Shown: positions 57,266 through 64,000 of the stretch, one piece after another
Layout: each line of letters opens with the position of its first letter
Numbering within the stretch: position 1 is the stretch's first letter
Source: Pectobacterium parmentieri
GTDB taxonomy: Bacteria; Pseudomonadota; Gammaproteobacteria; Enterobacterales; Enterobacteriaceae
NCBI RefSeq assembly: GCF_001742145.1
Contig: NZ_CP015749.1
Coordinates: 2,232,001 to 2,296,000, forward strand
Direction: 5' to 3'
Length of the DNA: 64,000 bases
Position numbers and translations under genes: made by a program
The notes under the pieces: generated by a model
What the model was told of the DNA's origin: nothing
Database searches by the model: none
The model's input: the letters and a program-made list of their open reading frames with translations, nothing else

Positions 57266-57683
57266 CGCCATAAAGTATGTCGTGCTCATCGCATCGATGT
57301 GCATGAATTTGCATGCTGGATCCCATAGCTCAAAAACCTTATAGCCCCCTGTCCTACATGGATCGCGCTGGATCGTGCGAGTGCATGAAAAGCGACACAC
57401 AAAGCGGGCAGGCGTGGCGGGGATAGCATTGCGCGCGAGGGCGTTTAGGCGTGGTTCATCCCGCACCGATGCGCCCCGCTGTGAGATGTTCTGCTTTGAT
57501 ATCATGCATTGGGTTGGTTTTTTACTGAAGCGCGTAAAACGCGATTGGTAAGTCCTGAAAGGGATATAAAAAAGCCGCTGGTTAGACGATTACTGTCGCA
57601 GGAATGCTCTGAAAGTTGGATAACTAAGCTAGTGTTGAAATTCCTCCTATGTTTTCATAATTAACTTAAAGAAAGGAGGTATT
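57266..57683. other. Intergenic region with short palindromes
   Basis: About 420 bases between the early operon and a two-gene moron. CGCGT-aaa-ACGCG (57531-57543 region) and CATCGATG are short palindromes. A minus-strand frame here (57212-57505) has no start site and poor codon use; I see no gene. Confidence 0.45.
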
Positions 57684-58142
57684 GTGGATACGATTGAAGA
57701 GATTGGCGGTACTTATTTCTATGGCGGCCTGACAAATCTTTCAGCCGGAGAACTCTTTTTTTGGATCATGATCGATGTCACCGCAGAGCATTTTACGGGT
57801 GCGAAAGATGTCATTGCTGCGGCTGCTGTCTATTCGGGGCAGAACAATATTCATGTTTCAGGTAAGTTTGCGAACGCCACGCCCGGCACCTCCTTAGCGT
57901 CAAAATACTCAAGAAAACTGCTGAAAGGCTATCAATTACCGGTCAGACTTCCCACCTTTGTCAGTGCTCCCCAGAACCCATTTAAAATAAAAAAAATAAT
58001 GACTTTGAAGCTATCCACTTTTGTGGGGCGAACTATTCCTGTCATCGGCTGGCTTGTGCTTGCTGTAGATGTGTCGCTGATAGGGTATGAGGCTACAACC
58101 CGGTATAATCGTATCGCAAGCAAGGAGGATAGATTGTGGTAA
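57684..58142 (+). CDS. Membrane protein of a moron pair
   Basis: 152 residues with a C-terminal membrane helix (TFVGRTIPVIGWLVLAVDVSLIGYE) after a soluble part (VTAEHFTGAKDVIAAAAVYSGQNNIH). Start GTG 57684 has AGGAGG 6 bases upstream. The stop overlaps the DUF1493 gene's start. Placement between A and Q is the usual P2 cargo site; toxin-like by pairing, not by sequence. Confidence 0.65.
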   Translation: MDTIEEIGGTYFYGGLTNLSAGELFFWIMIDVTAEHFTGAKDVIAAAAVYSGQNNIHVSGKFANATPGTSLASKYSRKLLKGYQLPVRLPTFVSAPQNPFKIKKIMTLKLSTFVGRTIPVIGWLVLAVDVSLIGYEATTRYNRIASKEDRLW

Positions 58143-58441
58143 ACCAAGGCCAAGATGTAGAAAAGGAAGTTTTTAAACTGGTTGAGACTTATAACGGTAG
58201 AAGTCTTTTTTCACGAAAACGTTTTGAATTAAGACATGATACCGATCTTAACGAAGATTTTCGCATGGCCCCTGAGGATGCCTATGAGCTAATGGAAAGC
58301 TACGTTGATAAATTCGACATAAACCCGAAAACGATACATTTTGAGCGTTATTTTCCAGAAAGTTTCTCCGACCCTCATGACCCGCTTACTATTCAACTTC
58401 TCATTGATTCTGCGAATGCTGGCCGCTGGCTTGGAAAATAG
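58136..58441 (+). CDS. DUF1493-family protein
   Basis: 101 residues (DVEKEVFKLVETYNGRSLFS, MAPEDAYELMESYVDKFDIN), matching DUF1493, cytosolic partner of a membrane protein. It probably serves as immunity or regulator to the preceding gene. Start GTG 58136 overlaps the upstream stop. Confidence 0.78.
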   Translation: MVNQGQDVEKEVFKLVETYNGRSLFSRKRFELRHDTDLNEDFRMAPEDAYELMESYVDKFDINPKTIHFERYFPESFSDPHDPLTIQLLIDSANAGRWLGK

Positions 58442-58474
58442 ATAGCGCCCGCAGTAACAGACGCCAATCAGTTT

Positions 58475-59500
58475 TTATTTATCCGCGATTTCCAGTGAGT
58501 ATGGTTTGAAAGAGATAACCTGTTCACCGACGTAGTTATTAACTTCCTTCATCCGTTCCTGTAGCGGCGTCAGCTCGTTCCTGACAAAAACCTGACTCGC
58601 CTTTTCCACATCCCCAAAACCGCCCGTATTATTCGGGATAATCCCCATCATCTGCGGTGGTACGCGGTGTGCGCTGAGCAGGTCGTCACGGCTGGCGTTC
58701 TTGATGTTAAAGAAGTCGTCTTTCGTAGCAACCTCACTGAGCGGCACAATCTTTATGCCGTCCGGCTTGCCGTTGGGTGCGTAGAAAAACAGGTTCTTAA
58801 AATTCCCCAGCCCTTTAGTGCCGTTCATCGCGGCGCGCAACTTGTCCACGTCAGTACCGCTTTGTGCCGCATCGGTCACGTACATGATGTAACCCGCGTG
58901 TGCGCCATTCTGGTAATACTTGCGCCGGAACAGCGTCGCAGACTCATTCAGCCATGCCGAGTTCAACGAGCTGATATATTCCGGCAGGCCGTACATTTCC
59001 TGATTGATATCCGGCTCCAGCAAATGGAACACGCTACCCGGTTCAAAGCGGTGCGGCTCTTTGAATGACTGCACGAACCAATAAACATCCTCTTCTACTC
59101 CGCGCCGGGTGTATTTTGCCGGGCTGGAATCTAAGCGCAGGATGCCGCCTGTGCGGTTCAGGCGCTTTTCAAGAAACGCATTCCCAAACACCAGATAATC
59201 CAGCACAAAGCGGCTGAAATCCTGCTGACTCAATAGCGGGTTCGGAATAAACGTGCTCACCAGAATGTTACGTTTCACGTAGATAGGTGAGCTATGGTGT
59301 ACTGCGGCGCGCAGGCTTTTAGCCAGCCCGCTAAAGTTGATCGGCGGCTCAATCCACTTGCCGTTATGGATGCACTCGGCATAGTCCAGAATGTCGCGGC
59401 GATCCAGAACGGCGGACGGTTCACCAAAAGTGAAAGCCTCTATCGGTTGTGCCTGGCTGACGGGCGCTGATTGGGATTTGCGATATTTACGCTTTTTCAT
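58475..59500 (-). CDS. Q: Portal protein gpQ
   Basis: 341 residues, close to P2 Q (344). FGEPSAVLDRRDILDYAECI near the N-terminus and QEMYGLPEYISSLNSAWLNE in the middle are typical. It builds the capsid vertex for DNA entry. Its ATG overlaps the P stop by 4 bases. Confidence 0.93.
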   Translation of the reverse strand: MKKRKYRKSQSAPVSQAQPIEAFTFGEPSAVLDRRDILDYAECIHNGKWIEPPINFSGLAKSLRAAVHHSSPIYVKRNILVSTFIPNPLLSQQDFSRFVLDYLVFGNAFLEKRLNRTGGILRLDSSPAKYTRRGVEEDVYWFVQSFKEPHRFEPGSVFHLLEPDINQEMYGLPEYISSLNSAWLNESATLFRRKYYQNGAHAGYIMYVTDAAQSGTDVDKLRAAMNGTKGLGNFKNLFFYAPNGKPDGIKIVPLSEVATKDDFFNIKNASRDDLLSAHRVPPQMMGIIPNNTGGFGDVEKASQVFVRNELTPLQERMKEVNNYVGEQVISFKPYSLEIADK

Positions 59501-61266
59501 TCGTTAAAATCCAAAATGCTGACAGGGACATGACCGTTAATCGCGGTCAGGGGTTCGTTTAACAGCGCGTGCATGGTTGCCCATGCCACATCGGCGTGGC
59601 TGATTTCTTCGCTGCGGCTGGCTTCATAGGTGGTGCGGTTACCGCTGGCCGTCATGGTTTTACGGATGGCCATAAACGATTGGGTGATGTCGGTGTGGCT
59701 GGTGTCGTACTCCAGCCGCCCGCTGGTGATCGTGTCTTTGGCTTTCAGCACCATCGCGGTTTTGATTTCTGGTGAGTATTTGATTTCGCGTGCTGCGGGG
59801 AAGAAGCCGCGCACAAGCTGGTAAACGCCCTGACCGATGCCCGTGGCATCAATGCCGATGTATTCGACGATATATTTTTCCGTCAGCAGCTTGATAGCCT
59901 CGGCCTGTGCGGCAAAATCCATGCCCTTCCACTGGAAGCGCTCCAGAATGCGGAACTTACCGCCCGGTGCCTGCGGCGGTGCCAGTACCACACAGCCCGC
60001 GCTGTCGCCCGTGTGTGACGGGTCGTAACCAATCCAAACGGGCTTATAGGCAAACGGGCGCAGCGCGTAGGGGTTAAAATCCTCCCATTCTTCCAGCGCA
60101 TCGACCATGCAGCGCTGTAACTCCTCAAACGGGAACACCGACGCCTTATCATCGACAAACTCGCACATCAGCAGGTTTTGATACTCTGCCGGGCTGTATT
60201 CCAGCGTGAGCTGGTCGAGGTCGAACAGGTTACAGCCCCCGGACAACGCATCTTCTACCGTCACAATCTGCCGCCACTGGCCGTCACCGCACAGCACGCC
60301 GCCGGACAAATTCGCGTGGCTTAAATCCAGATGGAGGTGATCGGCCTTATTGCTGCGCCCCTTGTTGAACAGCTCACCCGACCAGAACGGATAAGCGCTG
60401 TGTGCCAGACTCGATGGCGTTGAAAAGTACGTGCTGCGCCACTTTTTGTGCAACGACATGCCGCTGGCGACTTTGCGCAGTTCCTGAAACTTGGGTATCC
60501 AAAAATATTCATCCAGGTACAGATTTCCGGTGTAGCTCTGCGCGGTGCGGATATTGGTGCCGAGGAAGAACAGGCGCGCCCCGTTGGGGAGTACCATCGG
60601 GTCACCTTTCAGGTCAACGTCAACCAGCCGGGCAAAATCGATGATGTAGTTTTTAAAGACGTGTGCCTGCGCCTTACTCGCTGACAGAAAAATCTGATTG
60701 CGCCCGGTAGTCAGCGCATCAATCAGCGCTTCCCGCGCAAAATAGAACGTCGCCCCAATCTGGCGCGATTTCAGTATATTGCGGATACGGTGCTGTAGCC
60801 CGGCCTGATGCCAGCCGCGCTGGTACTCGAAAATCTCACTCAGGAAAATGTCGTTCAGCTTCTCGATAGCCGACTCGCTGAAGTGGTTCTTTTCTGGCGC
60901 TTTGCGGTCGCCCTTGTTGCGGTTGCGAACGTTGGGATTGAGATCGGCCTCGTTACCCGTCTGGCTGTAGCGGTTCACCCGCGCCAGCCGCTCAATCTGA
61001 CGGCCTAACAGGTCAATCTCTTTGTAGTCATGCCCCTCCTTTTTCGTCTTCATGATGAGCTGAATCAACCGCGCCTCAAGGCTGGCTTCAACACGCGATA
61101 CCGGGGCGATAGCGTCCCAGCCGTCGCGCTGCTTCCAGCTCTGAACTGTCGGCGTTTTCTGGTTCAGCATTTCCCCAATCTGACGTACCGAGAAGCCCTG
61201 CCAGTAAAGCAAGGCCGCTTGTCGCCGTGGGTCGCTGATGATGGTGGTATCGATGGCTGTATTCAT
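59497..61266 (-). CDS. P: Terminase large subunit gpP
   Basis: 589 residues (P2 P 590). ATPase motor with Walker A-like KSRQIGAT and Walker B LYLDEYFW; C-terminal nuclease with Asp in GYDPSHTGDS and GIDATGIGQG. It cuts and packages DNA with gpM. Start ATG 61266. Confidence 0.94.
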   Translation of the reverse strand: MNTAIDTTIISDPRRQAALLYWQGFSVRQIGEMLNQKTPTVQSWKQRDGWDAIAPVSRVEASLEARLIQLIMKTKKEGHDYKEIDLLGRQIERLARVNRYSQTGNEADLNPNVRNRNKGDRKAPEKNHFSESAIEKLNDIFLSEIFEYQRGWHQAGLQHRIRNILKSRQIGATFYFAREALIDALTTGRNQIFLSASKAQAHVFKNYIIDFARLVDVDLKGDPMVLPNGARLFFLGTNIRTAQSYTGNLYLDEYFWIPKFQELRKVASGMSLHKKWRSTYFSTPSSLAHSAYPFWSGELFNKGRSNKADHLHLDLSHANLSGGVLCGDGQWRQIVTVEDALSGGCNLFDLDQLTLEYSPAEYQNLLMCEFVDDKASVFPFEELQRCMVDALEEWEDFNPYALRPFAYKPVWIGYDPSHTGDSAGCVVLAPPQAPGGKFRILERFQWKGMDFAAQAEAIKLLTEKYIVEYIGIDATGIGQGVYQLVRGFFPAAREIKYSPEIKTAMVLKAKDTITSGRLEYDTSHTDITQSFMAIRKTMTASGNRTTYEASRSEEISHADVAWATMHALLNEPLTAINGHVPVSILDFNE

Positions 61267-61405
61267 GACGGCAAGGCTACGTCAGCGCCGACCATCACCG
61301 CCTTAAGTGCCTGTTGTGCCAGCGGTTAGCGAACCGTGATTGATGGCGTGGCCTGTTGTCACGCCGGATACTCGCCCCGACTTCCCGCAAATAACGGATG
61401 AGAAA

Positions 61406-62260
61406 ATGGCAAAGAAAGTTTCTAAGTTTTTCCGCGTCGGTGTTGAAGGTGACACCTGCGACGGTCGCGTGATTGACGCGAATGACATTCAAAACATGGC
61501 GGAGACGTTTGATCCGCGTGTCTATGGTTGCCGCATCAACCTTGAACACCTGAAAGGTTTGTTGCCTGACAGCCCGTTTCGCCGCTATGGCGATGTAGTC
61601 GAACTGAAATCAGAGACGATTGATGATGATTCGGCTATCAGTGGCAAGCTGGCATTGTTCGCCAAAATCACCCCGACAGATGAACTGGTGGCAATGAATG
61701 AAGCCAGACAGAAAATCTATACCTCTATGGAGATCCAGCCCAACTTTGCCAACACAGGCAAAGCCTATCTGGTCGGTCTGGCGGTCACCGATGACCCGGC
61801 CAGCCTCGGCACGGAAATGCTGGAATTCAGCGCAAAGGCAAAACTCAACCCACTAGCAACCCGCAAATTCTCCCCGGAAAACCTCTTTTCTGTCGCCACC
61901 GAAGTGACGCTGGAGTTTGAAGACCTGCCGGACGTGGAGCCGACGCTGTTGTCTCGCATCACCGCCCTGTTTGGCCGCAAGCAATCCAGTGATGACGCCC
62001 GTTTTAATGATGTGCATGAAGCGGTGGCCGAAGTTGCCGGACAGGTGCAGACCAACGCCGATAGCGTGGAGCAGCGCTTTACCCAGCTTGAGCAGCGCCA
62101 GCAGCAGGACATTGCCACGCTGACGCAAAAGTTGAGCGCCAGTGAGCAGCAGTTAACCGACCTCAAAGCGACGCTGGACGGCACCGAAAGCTTGTCACAG
62201 ACGCGCCGCCCGGCGGCGACAGGTGGCGACGGTGAAGCCACGCTGCTGACCAACTGCTAA
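61406..62260 (+). CDS. O: Capsid scaffold/protease gpO
   Basis: 284 residues, matching P2 O (MAKKVSKFFRVGVEGDTCDG). N-terminal serine protease part; C-terminal coiled coil (QRQQQDIATLTQKLSASEQQ) is the scaffold. GGATGAG precedes ATG 61406. Read opposite to Q and P from the divergent late promoter region (61267-61405). Confidence 0.93.
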   Translation: MAKKVSKFFRVGVEGDTCDGRVIDANDIQNMAETFDPRVYGCRINLEHLKGLLPDSPFRRYGDVVELKSETIDDDSAISGKLALFAKITPTDELVAMNEARQKIYTSMEIQPNFANTGKAYLVGLAVTDDPASLGTEMLEFSAKAKLNPLATRKFSPENLFSVATEVTLEFEDLPDVEPTLLSRITALFGRKQSSDDARFNDVHEAVAEVAGQVQTNADSVEQRFTQLEQRQQQDIATLTQKLSASEQQLTDLKATLDGTESLSQTRRPAATGGDGEATLLTNC

Positions 62261-62307
62261 CGGGGCGTAGCCCTCAATACCCTTATTCAGAACCAACAGG
62301 AAATACC

Positions 62308-63423
62308 ATGCGTAAAGAGACTCGTTTTAAATTTAATGCCTACCTGACCCAGCTTGCCGCCATTAATGGTGTTGAGGTGGAAACGCTGAGTAAGAAATTC
62401 AGCGTTGAACCGTCCGTCACGCAGTCGCTGATGGACGTGGTGCAGGAATCCAGCGACTTCCTGACCCGTATCAACATCGTGCCGGTTGCCGAGTTGACCG
62501 GGGAAAAAATCGGCCTCGGCGTATCCGGGTCGGTTGCCAGTACCACGGATACCTCAAACGGCGACGAGCGTGAAACCGCTGACTTGCTGAGTCTGGAGGC
62601 GCGCCAGTACAAGTGCGAACAAATGAACTTTGATTTCCATATCCGTTACAACACCCTCGACCTGTGGGCGCGTTTTCAGGACTTCCAGTTGCGTTTACGT
62701 AACGCCATCGCCAAACGTCAATCGCTGGATTACATCATGGCAGGCTGGCACGGCGTGAAGCGTGCGGCGACCTCTGACCGCGCTAAATATCCGCTATTGC
62801 AGGATGTGGCGGTAGGTTGGTTACAGAAATACCGCAACGAATCCGCCAAACGCGTGATGAGCAAAGTCGTAGGTGAAGACGGCGCGGTGATTTCCGAGAA
62901 AATCCGCGTCGGTGAGAACGGCGATTATGTCAGCCTTGACGCATTGGTGATGGATGCGACCAACATCATGATTGACGAATGGCATCAGGAAGACCCTGAC
63001 TTGGTGGTGATTTGCGGTCGCCAGTTGCTGTCTGACAAATATTTCCCACTGGTCAACAAGCAGCAGGAAAACAGCGAAATACTGGCCGCTGACGTCATCA
63101 TCAGCCAGAAGCGTATCGGCAATTTACCTGCCGTGCGCGTGCCATACTTCCCGGCCAATGCCCTGATGATCACCCGTCTGGATAACCTGTCTATCTACTA
63201 CATGGACGACAGCCACCGCCGCCACATTGAAGAGGTTGCTAAGCGTGACCGTATCGAAAACTACGAATCCATCAAACAGGATTATGTCGTGGAAGATTAC
63301 GGCTGTGGCTGCGTGATCGAAAACATCCAGCTCGGTAAGTTCCCGAAACCACCTGAAGCGGAAAAAGCCGCAGAGCCTGCCGCGTCAGGTACTGAAACCT
63401 CAACCGACAACACCGGAGTCTAA
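62308..63423 (+). CDS. N: Major capsid protein gpN
   Basis: 371 residues (P2 N 357). HK97 fold, with RFKFNAYLTQLAAINGVEVE at the start and QSLDYIMAGWHG in the middle; gpO trims it in the head. A Glu/Pro-rich C-terminal tail (KPPEAEKAAEPAASGTETST) is longer than in P2. Confidence 0.94.
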   Translation: MRKETRFKFNAYLTQLAAINGVEVETLSKKFSVEPSVTQSLMDVVQESSDFLTRINIVPVAELTGEKIGLGVSGSVASTTDTSNGDERETADLLSLEARQYKCEQMNFDFHIRYNTLDLWARFQDFQLRLRNAIAKRQSLDYIMAGWHGVKRAATSDRAKYPLLQDVAVGWLQKYRNESAKRVMSKVVGEDGAVISEKIRVGENGDYVSLDALVMDATNIMIDEWHQEDPDLVVICGRQLLSDKYFPLVNKQQENSEILAADVIISQKRIGNLPAVRVPYFPANALMITRLDNLSIYYMDDSHRRHIEEVAKRDRIENYESIKQDYVVEDYGCGCVIENIQLGKFPKPPEAEKAAEPAASGTETSTDNTGV

Positions 63424-63426
63424 ACC

Positions 63427-64000
63427 ATGTTAAGCCCCGCCCAGCGTCACATGATGCGGGTGTCGGCTGCTGAGGCGTCGCAACGGGAGAATGATCCGCT
63501 GCGACAGGCCACCGGGTACGAGCAAATGCTGTTCCGGCTTGCGGCTGACAAACGCACGTTAAAACAGGTGCGCTCCATCGAGCGTAAAGCCGAAATGAAA
63601 AGCGGGCTGTTGCCCAGCTATGCGCCGTGGGTCGCGGGTGTGCTGGCAAATGGTCGCGGCGCACAGGATGCGGTATTGATGACGGTCATGGTGTGGAAGC
63701 TCGATGCCGGGGACGTTCCCGGCGCGCTGGAGATTGCCCGTTATGCGCTCCAACACAAGCTGGTGATGCCAGAGGGCTACACCCGTCCGACGCCGTACCT
63801 GTTAGCTGAGGAAGTCGCCGACGCCGCGACCCGCGCCCATACCGCTGGGCAGGCGGTCAATATTGATCTTCTCATTGATACGCTGACGCTCACCGACGCC
63901 GAAGACATGCCCGATCAGGTGCGCGCCAAGCTACACAAAATCATCGGCCTGATCTTGCGTAGCGGCAAGCCGGAGCACGCCCTGTTTCACCTGAAACGCG
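63427..64000 (+). CDS. M: Terminase small subunit gpM, runs past window end
   Basis: 191 codons seen of about 247. MLSPAQRHMMRVSAAEASQR start, DQVRAKLHKIIGLILRSGKP near the end. It finds the cos site and starts packaging. It begins 4 bases after gpN. Confidence 0.92.
   Translation, partial: MLSPAQRHMMRVSAAEASQRENDPLRQATGYEQMLFRLAADKRTLKQVRSIERKAEMKSGLLPSYAPWVAGVLANGRGAQDAVLMTVMVWKLDAGDVPGALEIARYALQHKLVMPEGYTRPTPYLLAEEVADAATRAHTAGQAVNIDLLIDTLTLTDAEDMPDQVRAKLHKIIGLILRSGKPEHALFHLKR

Noticed and set aside
57212..57505. Minus-strand open frame of 97 codons after replication gene A
   Set aside because: Overlaps the 3' end of the plus-strand gene at 57077, has no ribosome site and a composition unlike its neighbours.
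61267..61405. Ogr-type late promoter sites between P and O
   Set aside because: Position fits, but I could not find a convincing TGT-N12-ACA dyad.

Overview
This window looks like the chromosome of an enterobacterium. A soft-rot Pectobacterium is my best inference, from a LacI/LacZ/LacY cluster next to an Fbp-type iron importer and the tRNA-Asn / tRNA-Ser / mtfA neighbourhood. No species marker is present, so genus is not proven.

Layout. (1) 1-8,900 is host chromosome: the end of an FbpB-type permease, FbpC, then lacI and a divergent-free lacZY operon with a readable CRP site, promoter and operator. (2) A tRNA-Asn at 8,979-9,054 is the insertion point of an approximately 33-kb integrative element (9,031-42,067), bounded by a 29-bp direct repeat of the tRNA 3' end. 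It starts with a P4-type integrase. It carries an AT-rich cargo: a secreted Excalibur protein under a probable Fur box; two orphan type IV prepilins (one with a 138-residue serine-repeat segment, one PilV-like); a PAAR/pyocin-S/HNH DNase effector with its colicin-type immunity protein; two full H-NS paralogues that bracket this toxin/pilin block; a MobA/MobL relaxase with accessory genes and a hairpin-rich candidate oriT; lipoproteins; a PLD-family protein; a plasmid-like region with a RepL-like initiator and three different repeat families; a stefin/cystatin-like protein; an ArsR-ACT-ABM operon; a truncated H-NS (H-NST-like) downstream of small AlpA-linked genes; and a two-gene SMODS-nucleotidyltransferase / SLATT (CBASS-type) defence module. 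Overall it reads as a mobilizable element with plasmid-like replication features.

(3) 42,068-45,730 holds remnants of two further tRNA-Asn elements: an intact integrase followed by IS66 and IS3 transposase scraps, host tRNA-Ser(CGA), host mtfA, a second intact tRNA-Asn and a second integrase gene cut after about 70 codons. A 411-bp near-identical direct repeat (42,039-42,449 and 45,320-45,730) flanks the host genes. (4) The cut integrase joins an insertion-sequence transposase, which is itself cut by (5) a P2/186-type prophage, from 45,944 past the window end. The prophage order is int + HNH moron, AriB/AriA (PARIS defence), cI, cox-like, cII, small early genes, replication gene A, a two-gene moron, then Q, P, O, N and M (partial). 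Its end carries a tRNA-Leu(UAA)-like attachment core lying inside the transposase, suggesting use of a secondary site.

How the parts fit: the regulators (three H-NS-family genes, AlpA, ArsR) probably silence and release foreign cargo; the integrases and relaxase move it; CBASS-type and PARIS modules defend it; the PAAR-DNase/Im pair and possibly the pilins serve competition or contact.
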